64,000 nt of DNA, taken from assembly GCA_010093515.1 (NCBI GenBank), contig MU001674.1, positions 110,246 to 174,245 of the forward strand, written 5' to 3'. The notes under the pieces are model-generated. The model saw only the letters and a list, made by a program, of their open reading frames with translations. It searched no databases and was not told the origin of the DNA. This DNA comes from Lineolata rhizophorae (taxonomy: Eukaryota; Ascomycota; Dothideomycetes; Lineolatales; Lineolataceae). Positions 43,612 to 54,549 of the stretch are shown here, one piece after another (positions within the stretch are counted from its first letter, which is position 1; each line of letters starts with the position of its first letter). The position numbers and the translations under genes were made by a program.

Positions 43612-45642
43612 ACACCTAGCGTAGGGTGTGCTATAGGTAGGGAGCTTAAACAGGGAGAGGCGTGTCAAGTTTGAGGAGAAATAAGGCAATGGTTGGAAGG
43701 TATGGGCGGACTGTGACCTCCAGCAAATCCTTGAGACAGAAACCTCGGTTTGCACTCCATGCCTGCGGCCGAGGGTCTTTTCGACAGTCCATAGTTCAAA
43801 TTTTCTCACTCTTCTTTTGCTGATGCGTCTGGTGGTTGTGTGTAGTAGCTTAGATGTATAATAGAGGTTCTGCGTCCCCTACAGCCGACCTAACACATCG
43901 CCGCTAGGCTCCTATGGACGGCTGATATTCGAAGGAGCTTAAATATGCTGGAAGTGTTCGCTGCTGTCCTAGCTAGGTCTGGAATTGCCTATTACTCGGA
44001 CGTTTTCCCCTCTTTCCCTACCTTTCCCTACGATGTGGGCCGTCTCTGCTTTCCCTTTCGTATGCACGTGTTGTCAATGTCCTCTCTGATCAGTCTAGCC
44101 GGTGGAACCACTTCCTCTGTGCTGTGTAGGTTCGGGTTGGCAGTAGAAACGAAGTGATGGTGTGCGGAGCACCTCTTGTATTTAGCTTTCTCAAGTTTTG
44201 AAGTCCTACTCTGTTCTTATAATTGCCTTCGTGGGTGATGCGCTACGATGTGATGCGCAACGCCTCATGCCTTCTATCCAGGCCGCATGATACTAGTTCC
44301 CTTGCGCGAACCTGCCCTCTGATAACTGTGGTTAGAGAATGCTTATAGTATTGAGTGGCAAGTGGTATTCAACGGCTACCTGCACACTTCAGATTTTGCA
44401 ATAGGACAATTTAGATGCCCATGTCCATGAAGCACCCACAATGAAGGCTGGTGGGAGAAGTCCGACACCTGGTGTAATAGCATGACAACAGCCCACTGCT
44501 CTGCAGCGGGTATTGACTTGTTCATTAAAAGCTGGCGAAAATCAAAAGGCGAACTTAGAGTTTGTGATGATGCCTACCGTTCTTAATATGTTTGTCCCGA
44601 CAAAACAACATACGGAATATGAAAAATGCAAAACGTACAACACCGGGGATTCCCTCGTGGTCACCCACTGAAGTACTAGTCCAGCGATCTGTGGCTTAAT
44701 TACAGGGGAGCGGACGGGACCCGATGTATTCCACAGTCTATGGTCGTACGTGGCAGTTGAAGGCAATTTTTCAGTATATATAGCTCAAAATTTTTTTTTA
44801 AAGGGTGTGGAAATGTACCAGCGCAATCAGTTGGCACTCCACATACTTGTGGTCATAAAATGCGCTTGAAATTACAACAACACATTGAGTCTCCGAGCCC
44901 TTGAAAAAATCATATTAAATTTTCCACTATGCAAGAAAATAAGCTAATTCGAAAAGTATCCACCAGATAAAGCAGCCACAAATGCCGACAGCATCCGGGA
45001 GGTCAGAAGTTGAGAGATCTCATGAGAGCATTTCGTTTAATATATCCCCCCCAGGCTCGAAAACAAAACGAAACCCCATTCCTAAACTCCAACCAAACCC
45101 AAAAGAAAAACACCTAGCACCAGTGCATCTGTCAACTCCTCCACTACATACTCCGACGCAAACCTAATGTGGACGTCCTCGACTGTCGTAGCATTCGTGA
45201 CTGCTCTTCTCCCCAATCCCATACTAGCGTGTAAGCCCTCCGGACCGTTACAAACCATCATGCGCGCGAGAAGGTCCCCGCTAGCCCCAGAGCCGCAGCC
45301 AATCACCCCTCGCCAACTATCACGATGGAGTCTGATCAGTTCAGATTTCAGAAGCACCGCCCGAGCGATCCGAGCCTGTCCATACAGGACCCTGCCGCAC
45401 GCGAGCAGGATATGCAGGGACTTCGGCTAGGAATCGGCAAGCCCGGAAATAGGGTCCTCCGAACCGCCCGCTCTTAAACAGAGCTCAAGAAACGCTCACC
45501 TCCCTCAAGCTTCCAAAAAGATAGCCCCTTATTTCGCAGCAGCGAGGTTCGCGCGCACGAACTCACCAAACCGTGGCCAACTCCAACCCCTCTCTTCCAC
45601 CCTGACTCCCTCCTCAGCGCCTCCCTCAAAACGCCCAGCCCC
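43612..45642. other. 2 kb intergenic region with a 5S rRNA gene
   Basis: Besides the 5S gene at 44633-44751, the region contains the atp1 3' UTR and AT-rich sequence (44760-45000). Around 45080-45470 open frames overlap on both strands: one on the minus strand ends LVLGVFLLGLVGV, and one on the plus strand starts MWTSSTVVAFVTALLPNP at 45167. Neither shows a family I recognise, and at most one can be real. Confidence 0.4.
44633..44751 (-). rRNA. 5S ribosomal RNA gene (dispersed copy, somewhat divergent)
   Basis: Read on the minus strand, 119 bases begin ACGTACGACCATAGACTGTG and end GGTGTTGTACGT. The two ends pair as the 5S helix I stem (nine pairs with one G-U). Internal marks are CCCGTCCGCT, TTAAGCCAC, GTGGGTGACCAC and GAATCCC, all 5S landmarks that include the Pol III internal control region. 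A TTTT follows directly, as expected for termination. Dispersed single 5S genes are normal in Pezizomycotina. A few positions in the central part differ from the consensus I know (for instance CTGTAATTAAG), so this could be a variant or decaying copy. Confidence 0.88.
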
Positions 45643-47385
45643 TCACGCCGCCCCCGCGCTCCCCCACTCCCCCGGCCACCTCAACCTCCTCCCAAACCCC
45701 CAATCCCTCCCCATAACGCCACCCGCCGCCTCCCCGGCACACCCCCCTCCACCACCACCACCGCCTCCCGCCCCCGCAACCGCACCCACCACGCCCCCGA
45801 CCCCCCCGCCCGCCCCGCCCACCGCCTCCGCCCTCCCGACGTCCCGCCCGACCACGTACCCCGCCGAGAAGCTCAGCGCGCTAACCAGCACCACGACGCC
45901 GGCGCTCACGGCCCACGAGAGCAGCCTCGGCGCGACGTCGGCGTCGGCGCCGCCGCCGGCCGAGTGGTCGGGCGAGGCCCCGGGCACGGCGGCCCAGTGC
46001 GGCGTTGCGGCGGCCGGCGTCACGCGCCGCGCCTTCTTGCGGCGGTCGCGCGACATGCTGCGGGTGCGCGTGGAGGTGCCACCGCCGGCGGCGGCGGCGT
46101 CTTTCCGTTTGGACTTGGACGAGGCGGGCTGAGCGGACGAGGGCGTCTTAGCGCGAGCGGCGGATGGCGCGGTCATAGCATCGGGTGCGGCTTCGCCCAT
46201 GGCCACGCTCTCAGGCACCATTCGCAAGGTGCTCGGGTCGACGCGGGTCGACGCGGGGTTCGGCGCCTCTCGCTGAGCCGGGCTTTGTGAGGCGGCTTTC
46301 TCTTCTCCGTTTCGACGGCTTTGCGTACGCACGGCATCCGCACCGCTGCTGCCGGTCGCGGGGCTCGTGCTACTAGAGCGACCTGGCAGTGAGCGTGCGG
46401 CTGCTGCGCATGATAGCAATGTGGACAGGCTGGCGCGCAAGGCAGCGTCGTGGTCGGTAGTATGCGAGGGCGCGAAGACGTTGTATGGAGTATGCGGCTG
46501 CATCGAGCCCGACCTCGCCGACGACGCTGATACGGTTCGCGTGCCAGCCGGGCGGGCCGTCGGATTCGTTGCGGGCGTCGGGGCTGCAGGCGGATGTGTG
46601 AACGCATTTGGCTGGGGTTGAAATGCTGTTGGAGGGCGGTGACTCCCTCGCGGGAAATCAATTGCGGTCGAGCTCTCGTCGGAGGAATCGCCTTCATAGT
46701 CGGCGGGACGCCGAGCTGGCCTAAGAGACTCAAAGCCTTTCCTACCAGTCCCGGAGGAGTAGTCGTCGCCGGCAGAAAGGACTGAATTACCGGCCCTAGT
46801 TGCTGTTTGCCTTTGGGACGTTCCAGTGGCGATTTGGAGTCCTTCGTTCGAGGATGTCATGACGCGGTCGCTTTCGCTCTCGCTTTCATCATATTCTTCC
46901 TGGCTACTGTTGTCGTCTCCGGTCCCGCCAGTAGTGAGCGGCGACGACGGATGCGCTCTCGTAGCCGCCTCGGAGTGTCCGACGGGTGTAGCGAGGGAAT
47001 GACGTACACGTCGGCGGCGGCGGTTTGGGTGGGAAGGACTGTGGTAGGCATTTGAGTCGTGTTGGACACGGAGTCCTGTTGTGATGATGCCGTGATCGTC
47101 GTTGTTTGCAGATGAAAGGGAAGAGGACGATGGCTGCGAGGATACTTCAATCCAGGAGTCTGGTGGCGGAAAAAAAGGGTGAGTAAAAGCCGGATGCAGA
47201 GCAGACGACGGAGATTGGTTAGGGAAGAAAATATCGTGGAGAGATGAAGTGAGGGGAGCGGGAGAAGGTAGCGGAGATTGAACTGAAGAGGAAAGGGAGC
47301 GATAAGAGTGGTATGAAGTTATTGACATGTTGAGGCTAGAGGAGAGCTGCGCCGCATCGGCCGCGGGCTGTGCGTAGCCATCCAT
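45643..47385 (-). CDS. Disordered protein with one C-terminal membrane segment, unknown function
   Basis: A single-exon protein of 580 residues from the first ATG (MDGYAQPAADAAQLSS); the frame is open further upstream but has no ATG. Most of the protein is low-complexity Ser/Pro/Thr/Ala-rich. Two N-terminal stretches look conserved-like: LHDIFFPNQSP and DSWIEVSSQPSSSSLSS. An Arg-rich stretch (PNRRRRRVRH) and an acidic patch (EEYDESESESDR) follow. One hydrophobic helix near residue 505 (LLSWAVSAGVVVLVSALSFSAG) precedes a Gly-rich tail with ten Gly in a row. This fits a single-pass membrane protein with a large N-terminal soluble arm. No signal peptide is seen. I recognise the type as a Pezizomycotina-specific hypothetical; function unknown. 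Confidence 0.7.
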   Translation of the reverse strand: MDGYAQPAADAAQLSSSLNMSITSYHSYRSLSSSVQSPLPSPAPLTSSLHDIFFPNQSPSSALHPAFTHPFFPPPDSWIEVSSQPSSSSLSSANNDDHGIITTGLRVQHDSNAYHSPSHPNRRRRRVRHSLATPVGHSEAATRAHPSSPLTTGGTGDDNSSQEEYDESESESDRVMTSSNEGLQIATGTSQRQTATRAGNSVLSAGDDYSSGTGRKGFESLRPARRPADYEGDSSDESSTAIDFPRGSHRPPTAFQPQPNAFTHPPAAPTPATNPTARPAGTRTVSASSARSGSMQPHTPYNVFAPSHTTDHDAALRASLSTLLSCAAAARSLPGRSSSTSPATGSSGADAVRTQSRRNGEEKAASQSPAQREAPNPASTRVDPSTLRMVPESVAMGEAAPDAMTAPSAARAKTPSSAQPASSKSKRKDAAAAGGGTSTRTRSMSRDRRKKARRVTPAAATPHWAAVPGASPDHSAGGGADADVAPRLLSWAVSAGVVVLVSALSFSAGYVVGRDVGRAEAVGGAGGGVGGVVGAVAGAGGGGGGGGGCAGEAAGGVMGRDWGFGRRLRWPGEWGSAGAA

Positions 47386-49294
47386 GGTGAAGAGTAAGGT
47401 ATATAGTGTAGGGAAGTACACGATAGCAGGATTCCGCGGTGGGGAGTGAAGCGGTGCAGCGCGCTGGCACTCCGCTGTGGTGGTCACTCAGAAAACGACA
47501 ACTACTCACCATCTGACCGCATGAACCGCGACACTCCGGCACTGGACACGGTGCTGCGTCCCGCTCCCGCCGCCTGACCTGCATCATGGTGTCGCGCCCG
47601 GGCATGGTGGTCCGGATGCCGGTGCTCGTCGGCGGGCGGTGGAGGAGCCATGTCGCAGGTTCCAGCGTCCTCGACAGTACGAAGCGCCTAAATAATCTTG
47701 TTGCGCCGTATTCCTCTCGTCTGAACTCCGCGCCGTATCGCGGCAATCAGGTAAGCGAGCGTATAAATACCGCGGCCTCGAGGGCAGTGGGCGACGTAAG
47801 CACTACGCCGGTAAGTGGTCGCCGTCGTGAGGACGGGCAGGTCGATGACGGTGCCGATTTCGGGTTGCGCGCCGGCCGAATGTGGTAGGGCGCCTGTCCA
47901 CTCAGCAAGGCACCACGACTGAGCGCGCGAAAGTCGCGACGAGACGGTCTGGGGTGCTGTCCAGGTACGCAAGGGAGAAAAGAAAGAAAAGGGTGGTTGT
48001 CTGAAATGCAGGGTCTCCGCGCGCTGTTCTCCCTTCGCCGAGCGAGGTGGTCAAGTGGTCGTGGCTGGCAGCGCCGGCACGCGGCGCGAGGGTGTGCGCG
48101 GTTGGCCACTTGTTTGAGGCTTGGACAAGTCAGCTGTCCCGGTTCCAAGCGACGTAGGGCGCTCACCGCCGCAAGTCGCCCAGCTGCCACGGGTCAGTCA
48201 CCAGTGGACAGGAACGCGGCGGCGGCAGGTCCTGCGGCCGCCGCTGCGATAAGCTGTGGGGGCCCGCGCGGGGCGGGTTTGGCGCTGCTCGGGGCTGTTT
48301 ATCGCCGCCGACAGCTGGCCGCCGGCTGCTGCAGTCGGATTTACCCGCCTAGCGCCGCTGCTTGGAGCGAACGCCGTAGGGCGGCAGCTTGTCGAGACGC
48401 GAAGCGGGAGCCCGATCATAAATGTATGTCGGCGGGCGGGCGGCGACCTGGGGAAGCGGAGGGGAATCTTGGCGGGGGGGGCGCGCGGGAAATGGTGGCT
48501 TCATTTCTTTGAATGCGTCCCGTCCCCTCACCACCTTGGCTCCTCGAGGAGGCAACGTAAGGAGGTGGTACTTCGCGCTTGGGCGGCCTCAAACAGGGAA
48601 TCAGCGTGCATCTGCGAACCAATCGCAACCCGCGCCCGCGTCCCACGTCCGCATGCAGCCGGCTGCGGCGTCTTGATCGTGCAGCGGGGTTTGCAAGCCG
48701 CGCATCGCAAACTGCTCGGGTCAGGCGGCCGTCCGTCATGTCGCAGTCCCATCACGTTATCCGCCGCATCATCCCCACGCCGTCCTCAGTCCACCAGGCC
48801 ACCTGCACTGCGTTGCCACGAGGCGCCGGGACCAGCCTTCTGGAATCGTGCAACGCACATGCCTGTGCGGAGTACACCGGACATGTTCAATCTGATGCTA
48901 TTTCCCCTGTCTGCTGCTTGTGCGGAGGCTAATTACCTATAATTAATTTAGAGTCAGGTACGGCGTACAGGTTCTCCTTGGTCCGAGAGCGTTTTGCCTA
49001 TACTTTGTGGAGACGATCAATAGTCCGAATATTCAGGCCGATTCCGATGGACTTGTCGTCTGCCTACTACGTATACAGGGCTTCGGCTCATCTGACACCG
49101 GAGATGAAACGGGCGAGCGCTTTTGTTTATAGGTAGCACAGGCGAATCACGTGCTCCGTAGCCAATAATGGAGCCAATCAAACGCGCGCACCGCCACCGG
49201 CAGATTTTCCAATCAATCAAGTCGCCCTTCAGTCACACGTAGCGCTCGCCCTACACTACGCACCACGCACAGCTAGATCCAGGCTCGGCATGGA
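47386..49294. other. 1.9 kb divergent intergenic region
   Basis: GC-rich upstream region shared by the unknown membrane protein (minus) and Dus2 (plus). Many composition-driven open frames exist, none with recognisable content. A possible exon cannot be excluded around 47500-47750, where good donor and acceptor signals occur, but no protein supports it. Confidence 0.4.
49162..49215 (+). promoter_or_regulatory. Cluster of three CCAAT boxes upstream of Dus2
   Basis: CCAAT at 49162-49166 and CCAATCA at 49174-49180 and 49209-49215, all on the plus strand and 80-135 bases before the Dus2 ATG. This spacing is typical for HAP/CBC sites in fungal promoters. Function is inferred. Confidence 0.45.
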
Positions 49295-50654
49295 ATGTTT
49301 CGAGCACTTGCGAACGTCATGACCGGGTCTCCGAAGCGCGTTCCCATTCCTCGAAATGGCGTCGACTACCGGGGCAAGGTCGTCCTCGCGCCGATGGTGC
49401 GCTCCGGCGAACTCCCCATGCGCCTGCTCGCTCTGAAGTACGGCGCAGACCTGGTCTGGGGTATGCGTCTCCTCAACACCCGCTATACCAACCTCATTCC
49501 CCGTTGCTAACCACTCGTCCCTCTTGCCAGGCCCCGAGACCATCGACCGCGCCATGATCGGCACCACCACGCGCGTCAACCCGCACACCTCGACCGTCGA
49601 GTTCCAGCGCCTGCCCTCCAACGGGCAGAAGAACCCAGCCCTCAACCCGGAGCAGAAGGCAAGCGTCATATACCGCCTGGACCCCGCGCGCGAGCGCGGC
49701 CGCCTCGTCTTCCAGCTCGGCACGGCCTCGCCCGGCACGGCCGTCGAGGCGGCAGCGCTCGTGGCGCCCTACGTGGCGGGCATCGACGTCAACGCCGGGT
49801 GCCCGAAGCCCTTCTCGACCGCGGGCGGCATGGGCGCCGCCCTGCTGCGCGACCCGGACCGCCTGTGCGCGATCCTGCGCGCTCTCGTGCGCGACGTGGG
49901 CGCGCGCTTCGCCCTCGCTGTCAGCGTCAAGATCCGCCTGCTCGAGACGGCCGAGCGCACCGAGCGCCTCGTGCGCGCCCTCTGCGCCACCGGCATCGCC
50001 GGCCTCTCCGTCCATTGCCGCACCACGCCCATGCGGCCCCGCGAGCCCGCCATCCGTGACCAGCTGCGCATCATCGCCGCCGTGTGCCGCGAGGCTGGCG
50101 TGGCCTGCGTCATGAACGGCGACGTGACCGGGCGCGACGAGGCGGAGAAGCTGGTCGAGGAGTACGGCGTCGACGGCGCGATGATCGCGACGGCGGCGGA
50201 GAAGAATCCGTCCGTGTTCCGGGCGGAAAAGGATGGCGGCCAGGCGCATTGGAAGGAGGTGGTGCGGGAATACATGCGGTTCGCGCTCGAGGTGGACAAT
50301 CGGTGGGCGAACACCAAGTTTTCACTGGGGCAGCTCATGCCCGGTAAGTCGGATGAGTGTAAAGCGCTGCCGAAGTGCAAGGGGTACACGGAGATCGTGG
50401 AAGTGCTTGGGTTGGAAGAAGAATTAGGCGAGCGAGCTGCCGAGGTAGATAAACGGATGGGTCTTGGTCCCGGTAAGGGTGAGTCAAGGGCACAGAAGAG
50501 AGCCCGGGCAAGGGAATGGCGAGAAGAGCATGGGGAGCAATCTCTTAAGAAACCGAAGGTACCGGAACCGTCCAAGGAGGCATCCGGCATCTCTTCGGAG
50601 GCTATTGAACACATGCCCGCAGCTCCACCTTCTGCTTCTGCAGTAAGTGTTTAG
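49295..50654 (+). CDS. dus2: tRNA-dihydrouridine(20) synthase Dus2/Smm1
   Basis: Two exons, 49295-49460 and 49531-50654, giving 429 residues. It reduces U20 of tRNA with FMN and NAD(P)H. Family marks: VVLAPMVRSGELPMRLLALKYG binding FMN; the intron split inside DLVWGPETIDRAMIGTT; the catalytic Cys in GIDVNAGCPKPFSTAGGMG; SVHCRTTPMRPREPA with the flavin-contacting His; and ACVMNGDVTGRDEAEKL. The C-terminal 80 residues are charged and disordered, with KRARAREWREEHG. The Dus2 rather than Dus1/3/4 assignment rests on the NAGCPKPFS and HCRTTPMRPRE variants. The double-stranded RNA-binding domain of animal DUS2 is absent, as in yeast. A second ATG out of frame lies five bases upstream. Confidence 0.92.
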
Positions 50655-51359
50655 ATAATCAGGGATAATCTTGGGGTTTAGATTCTTTAGCCTCTGTCGG
50701 ACTTTCTGCGTTGCATTGGGCGGAGTCGTGATATGTTAGAGCATACATGGACAAAGGCAAGGCATATCTTCAACATGGAATAACAGTTGTCAATAGGCTA
50801 CAACGATACCAATTGCACAGGTATCCATCGAAAAACTGTGCTTCATCACATTCGTCACCGTGATTTCATCAATTTGCTAACCCCGAGCTGGCAAACCCCG
50901 AGCCTGAGATGTGGCATGGAGCAAAATCGGAAAAGTATACCACCCAACTACTGCGGCAATGTGGCATGCTATAGGTCCACTATCTAAGATCCTAGACTAA
51001 ATAGTCGATGTTAGCATAGGTTGTCTAGGCAAGAGCTACATAGATAACAAAAGGTAATGAGAAAGCATCATTAAAAAATTAGAGTGATTGTTGCATTTTT
51101 GGGTCTTCATATGAAGTCAGAGTTAAAAAAGAGTAATCTTTTGCAGGGTTGAAAGAGCTGGAGTTGTCATATTTTACTTACCTTCTAATTAGGACAGAGG
51201 CCACCTTTAGGACAGCAACTCGACCTCACGGCGCAAACGTCACATACTCAGAGGAATGCCATAAAGTCATGCGTCTATTGCCAAAATGTGCCTGCGCATT
51301 GCATATAAAGACATGGCAGACTTTTGGCCAGACTGCGCCGCCGATAGCTCTTGTTCTTC
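50655..51359. other. 3' intergenic region between convergent genes
   Basis: A 705-base AT-richer spacer between the convergent 3' ends of dus2 and the P0 gene. No gene or RNA element is seen. Confidence 0.5.
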
Positions 51360-52421
51360 TTAGTCGAAAAGACCGAAACCCATGTCCTCGTCCTCCTCCG
51401 ACTCTTCCTTGGGCTCCTCCTTCTTTTCCTCCTCCGCGGCAGCAGCGGGAGCTGCACCAGCAGCCGGGGCAGCGGCAGCGTACTTGTCGGGATTTGCCAC
51501 GCGGTCCTTGAGCTCCTCGATGCTTTCCCATGCATATTCCGTCTCGAGCGCGACGGCAATCATGTTCTTGTAGCTGTTGACGATCGAGTGCATGACGGAA
51601 GGCATGGTGGGGAAGTGCAGGGCAAGGGAGATGGCTGCAATTGTCTGGACGGCGCTTGAGAAAGCCGTGAGCAGTTGTGACTCCTCAACGTCAAGCACCG
51701 ATGAGGAGAAAGTCTGGCCCTGGTCGTAAATTTGTGACACACCCATGCCGTATGTGAAAGGCGAGATATTGAGCATGTTTAGTAACGTGGCCTCAGACGC
51801 TCCGACCTTGCTTCCAGCCTCCACGAGCTTTAGGTCCGACGTGATTTCAATGGTACCACGAGAAATCTTCGTCGGGACACCTAGCGCCTGGAAGAACGAA
51901 GTCTTGCCCGGTTCCATACCCGTGTTGCCAGCGGGGATGAACACGTCGCCGGGCGCGACGGCACCGGCACGAGCGGGCGCGGCGACACGGTTGCTCAGAA
52001 TTTTGTCACGAGTACCCTTGAGGTCCGCATTGGTAAAGACGAAGCCAACATTGCCTGTATACCGCGTAAGCCCGAGCCATAGACTATGATGCGAAACGAA
52101 AACGGAAACACACCCCTAACATGCGGAAGCAGGCGCTCGTACTCCGGATTTTCGGAGATGAAGCCCTTGATAGCACGGCGAACCTAGAAGACGACGGATT
52201 ATGAGCACTTGGATCCCGTCAAAGCCCGCAAGTCGCCAATGCCCTACCATGGTATTTTTCCCCATCAGGACGACGCCCTCGCCGCGGAGCGACTGGCGGA
52301 TCTCGTGCATCTGCTGCGACGAGACATTGTCGACATTGACAACGAAAATGGAGCGGTACTCCTCAAGAAGAGTCTTGAGCTTATCGAAGTAAGCGGCTTT
52401 GGTGTCGGACTTGCCCCCCAT
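51360..52421 (-). CDS. rpp0: 60S acidic ribosomal protein P0 (uL10)
   Basis: Three exons: 52421-52248, 52183-52114 and 52054-51360, giving 312 residues as expected. It forms the base of the ribosomal stalk on 28S rRNA and carries the P1/P2 dimers. The L10 domain starts [20 protein letters not shown] and includes [13 protein letters not shown] across intron 1. [15 protein letters not shown] spans intron 2. An insertion domain with [17 protein letters not shown] follows, then the P1/P2-binding helices, an Ala-rich hinge ([18 protein letters not shown]) and the universal stalk end [12 protein letters not shown], which recruits elongation factors. Both introns lie in the first quarter, as is common in highly expressed fungal ribosomal genes. 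Confidence 0.96.
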
Positions 52422-52693
52422 ATCTTCAAGCGAGAATATAGGATATTTAAGGTCTTAGTCCGGCTTGACAGTGGTTGCAGTCGTTGATGATGGGAGGTTC
52501 TACGGCTGGCGCGCAATTTTTTGATGTGTGGGGTTCCGAAGCGAGCAGCGCCAAGACTGTGGCTTGGCGTGGCTTCCGACGCAAGGGCCGCTCTCATTGG
52601 CTCCAGTGATCCTCAGCGCTCCGAACTGTCGACTACCACAGCTCAAGAAATAGGCCAATACCTCAACCACAAATCAGCTAAGCTGCCGGCAAC

Positions 52694-54549
52694 ATGTACC
52701 ATCCATATCAGCGCGTGCGAATCCTTTATGATGAGGCCGATCCGGGTGAAAATATTTTGCTAGCTGCCAGTGGGCCGTATCTTTTCTCACTTAACTTGAA
52801 CACTCGGCGAATTTCGAAATGGCCCAAAGAGACCGCAGAAAACCCTGTTAGTTGCTGATTTTTCTCTACGAACAGAGCCGCTCCACTTTGTTTCGATGCT
52901 GAGATGTAGTGCTCACCACGACATACCAGGATATACACCGAGAAAATCAGAACGACGGGGAGCCCCCAGAGAAGAGGAGAAAAACTGCGCCAAAGGCCTC
53001 GGGCTTGCCGAATTTCATCAAAATTGCAGTAACAAATGATAGAAAACACGTGATTGCTGTTACCGCAGAAGACAAATGTCTCCGGGTACTGAAACTAGAG
53101 GACTCGGGAGAGCTTCGGGAACTGAGTTTGAGGCAAGTAACTCAGAGTTTCATCTCTCAATACTTAATATTTGCTTAAGTTTAAAACCTCAACAGGGTGT
53201 GATTCTCGAGTGGTAGTTAACGGTTCTTAGGTGCATGCCAAAGAGGCCATGCGCAATCGCCATTACCCCAGACGACCAGACCATCCTATGTGGCGACAAA
53301 TTTGGGGACGTATACGAGATTCCACTCTTGCAGCCCCCGGACGATTCTCAAAGCTCCACTCCGGTGCCACCAACGCACAGCGAGGATGTACCTGACGCCA
53401 ACTTCGTGCCACAGGCTAGCGATCTTACGGTGCACAGCCGAGCCAACCGTAGGGCACTGGAGGCGCAGAGGAAGCAAAAAGCACCTTTGAAAACCAAGGA
53501 GCCCCTTAAATTCACCCACAAGCTCCTCCTAGGGCACGCCAGCATTCTGACGGACATGCTCTTTACTACTATCGAGGCGAAAGTTACGGATGGAAGCACT
53601 CAGTTGAGGAATTACATCCTAACGTCAGACAGAGACGAGCACATTCGCGTGTCTCGGGGACCTCCGCAAGCGCACGTCATAGAAAACTACTGTTTGGGCC
53701 ATAAGGAGTTCGTCAACAAAATAACCCTTCTGAGCCCGGAAGTATTGGTTTCTGGGGGAGGAGACGACGAGCTATTTGTCTGGAAGTGGCGAGAGGGGCA
53801 GCTGGTGCGCACAATTAGTATCCATCAGACGATTTCGAAATTCGCTGGCGAAAGTCCGGACAACACGGAAGAGTTGCCAGAGAGTCCAGCAGAGGAGAGA
53901 GAGGCCAAAATTGCCGTCACGGGGCTATGGACGGTTCCCCGGGGAACGGGCCCTAATGTAAAGTCACTCCAGGCATAACATGCGCCGGTTGCGAGAAAAG
54001 TCTGGCTAACGTGCATGACAGAAACAGGTACTGGTTGCGTGTGAGGGCGTGCCGAAGCTGATTCATCTGTCGGCCGAGGCACTCGGCGACCCTTGTACCA
54101 CGGTCGAATTAGGTGTCATCAGCACCGGCGGGAACGTTCTAGACGTGACAGTGCTAGGGCGAGACATCATCGTATCCGTCGACACGTATCACCAAGCAGG
54201 CTCGGTGGACACGGCGCGCCAGGACAACGCCGAGGTACGCACATCCCAAGAGAAGAAGTTGATATTTGAATTTTGCTGGTGGCCTGACGTCATGTAGGAA
54301 CCGATCGCTCGCCTCCAGGCTTATCGATATTCCGCAGACGCAGGCCGATGGGAACGTAACGCGGCACTCGACAAGCGACTACAGAAGTGCAACGGGGAGG
54401 TGATCGAAGTGGTCGACGAGAAGTCGATGAGGGACGTCCTGTACGGGGTGGAGAACTTGAGAAAGCGCCCAGACGAAATCGCGGAGGAGGCGGGGGGGAT
54501 GATTGCTTCAACGGGGATACGGAATCCAGCCAGTCGGAAAGGCAGCTAG
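52694..54549 (+). CDS. trm82: tRNA (guanine-N7)-methyltransferase subunit Trm82 (WD40)
   Basis: Five exons: 52694-52846, 52930-53132, 53231-53957, 54028-54234 and 54298-54549, giving 513 residues. It is the non-catalytic WD-repeat partner that stabilises Trm8 for m7G46 formation. Marks are MYHPYQRVRILYDE at the start, KHVIAVTAEDKCLRVL, the family motif LRCMPKRPCAIAITPD joined across intron 2, LLLGHASILTDM, ILTSDRDEHIRVSRGP and ENYCLGHKEFVNKI. The second intron (53133-53230) has a GC donor (AG/GCAAGT) instead of GT; only this join keeps phase and restores the motif. The protein ends RNPASRKGS. The last exon is charged and probably outside the propeller. Confidence 0.9.

Noticed and set aside
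45538-45642. Stop-codon read-through of the membrane protein into an in-frame 35-codon extension ending VRANLAAAK
   Set aside because: The TGA is followed by GGG, not a known read-through context, and the protein has a complete layout without the extension.
47386-47487. Upstream start for the membrane protein (34 extra residues)
   Set aside because: The extension begins with GTG; the first ATG at 47385 is the natural start and no targeting-peptide character is seen.
49494-50249. 251-codon minus-strand frame antisense to dus2
   Set aside because: A mirror of the GC-rich third positions of dus2; the plus strand encodes the recognised enzyme.
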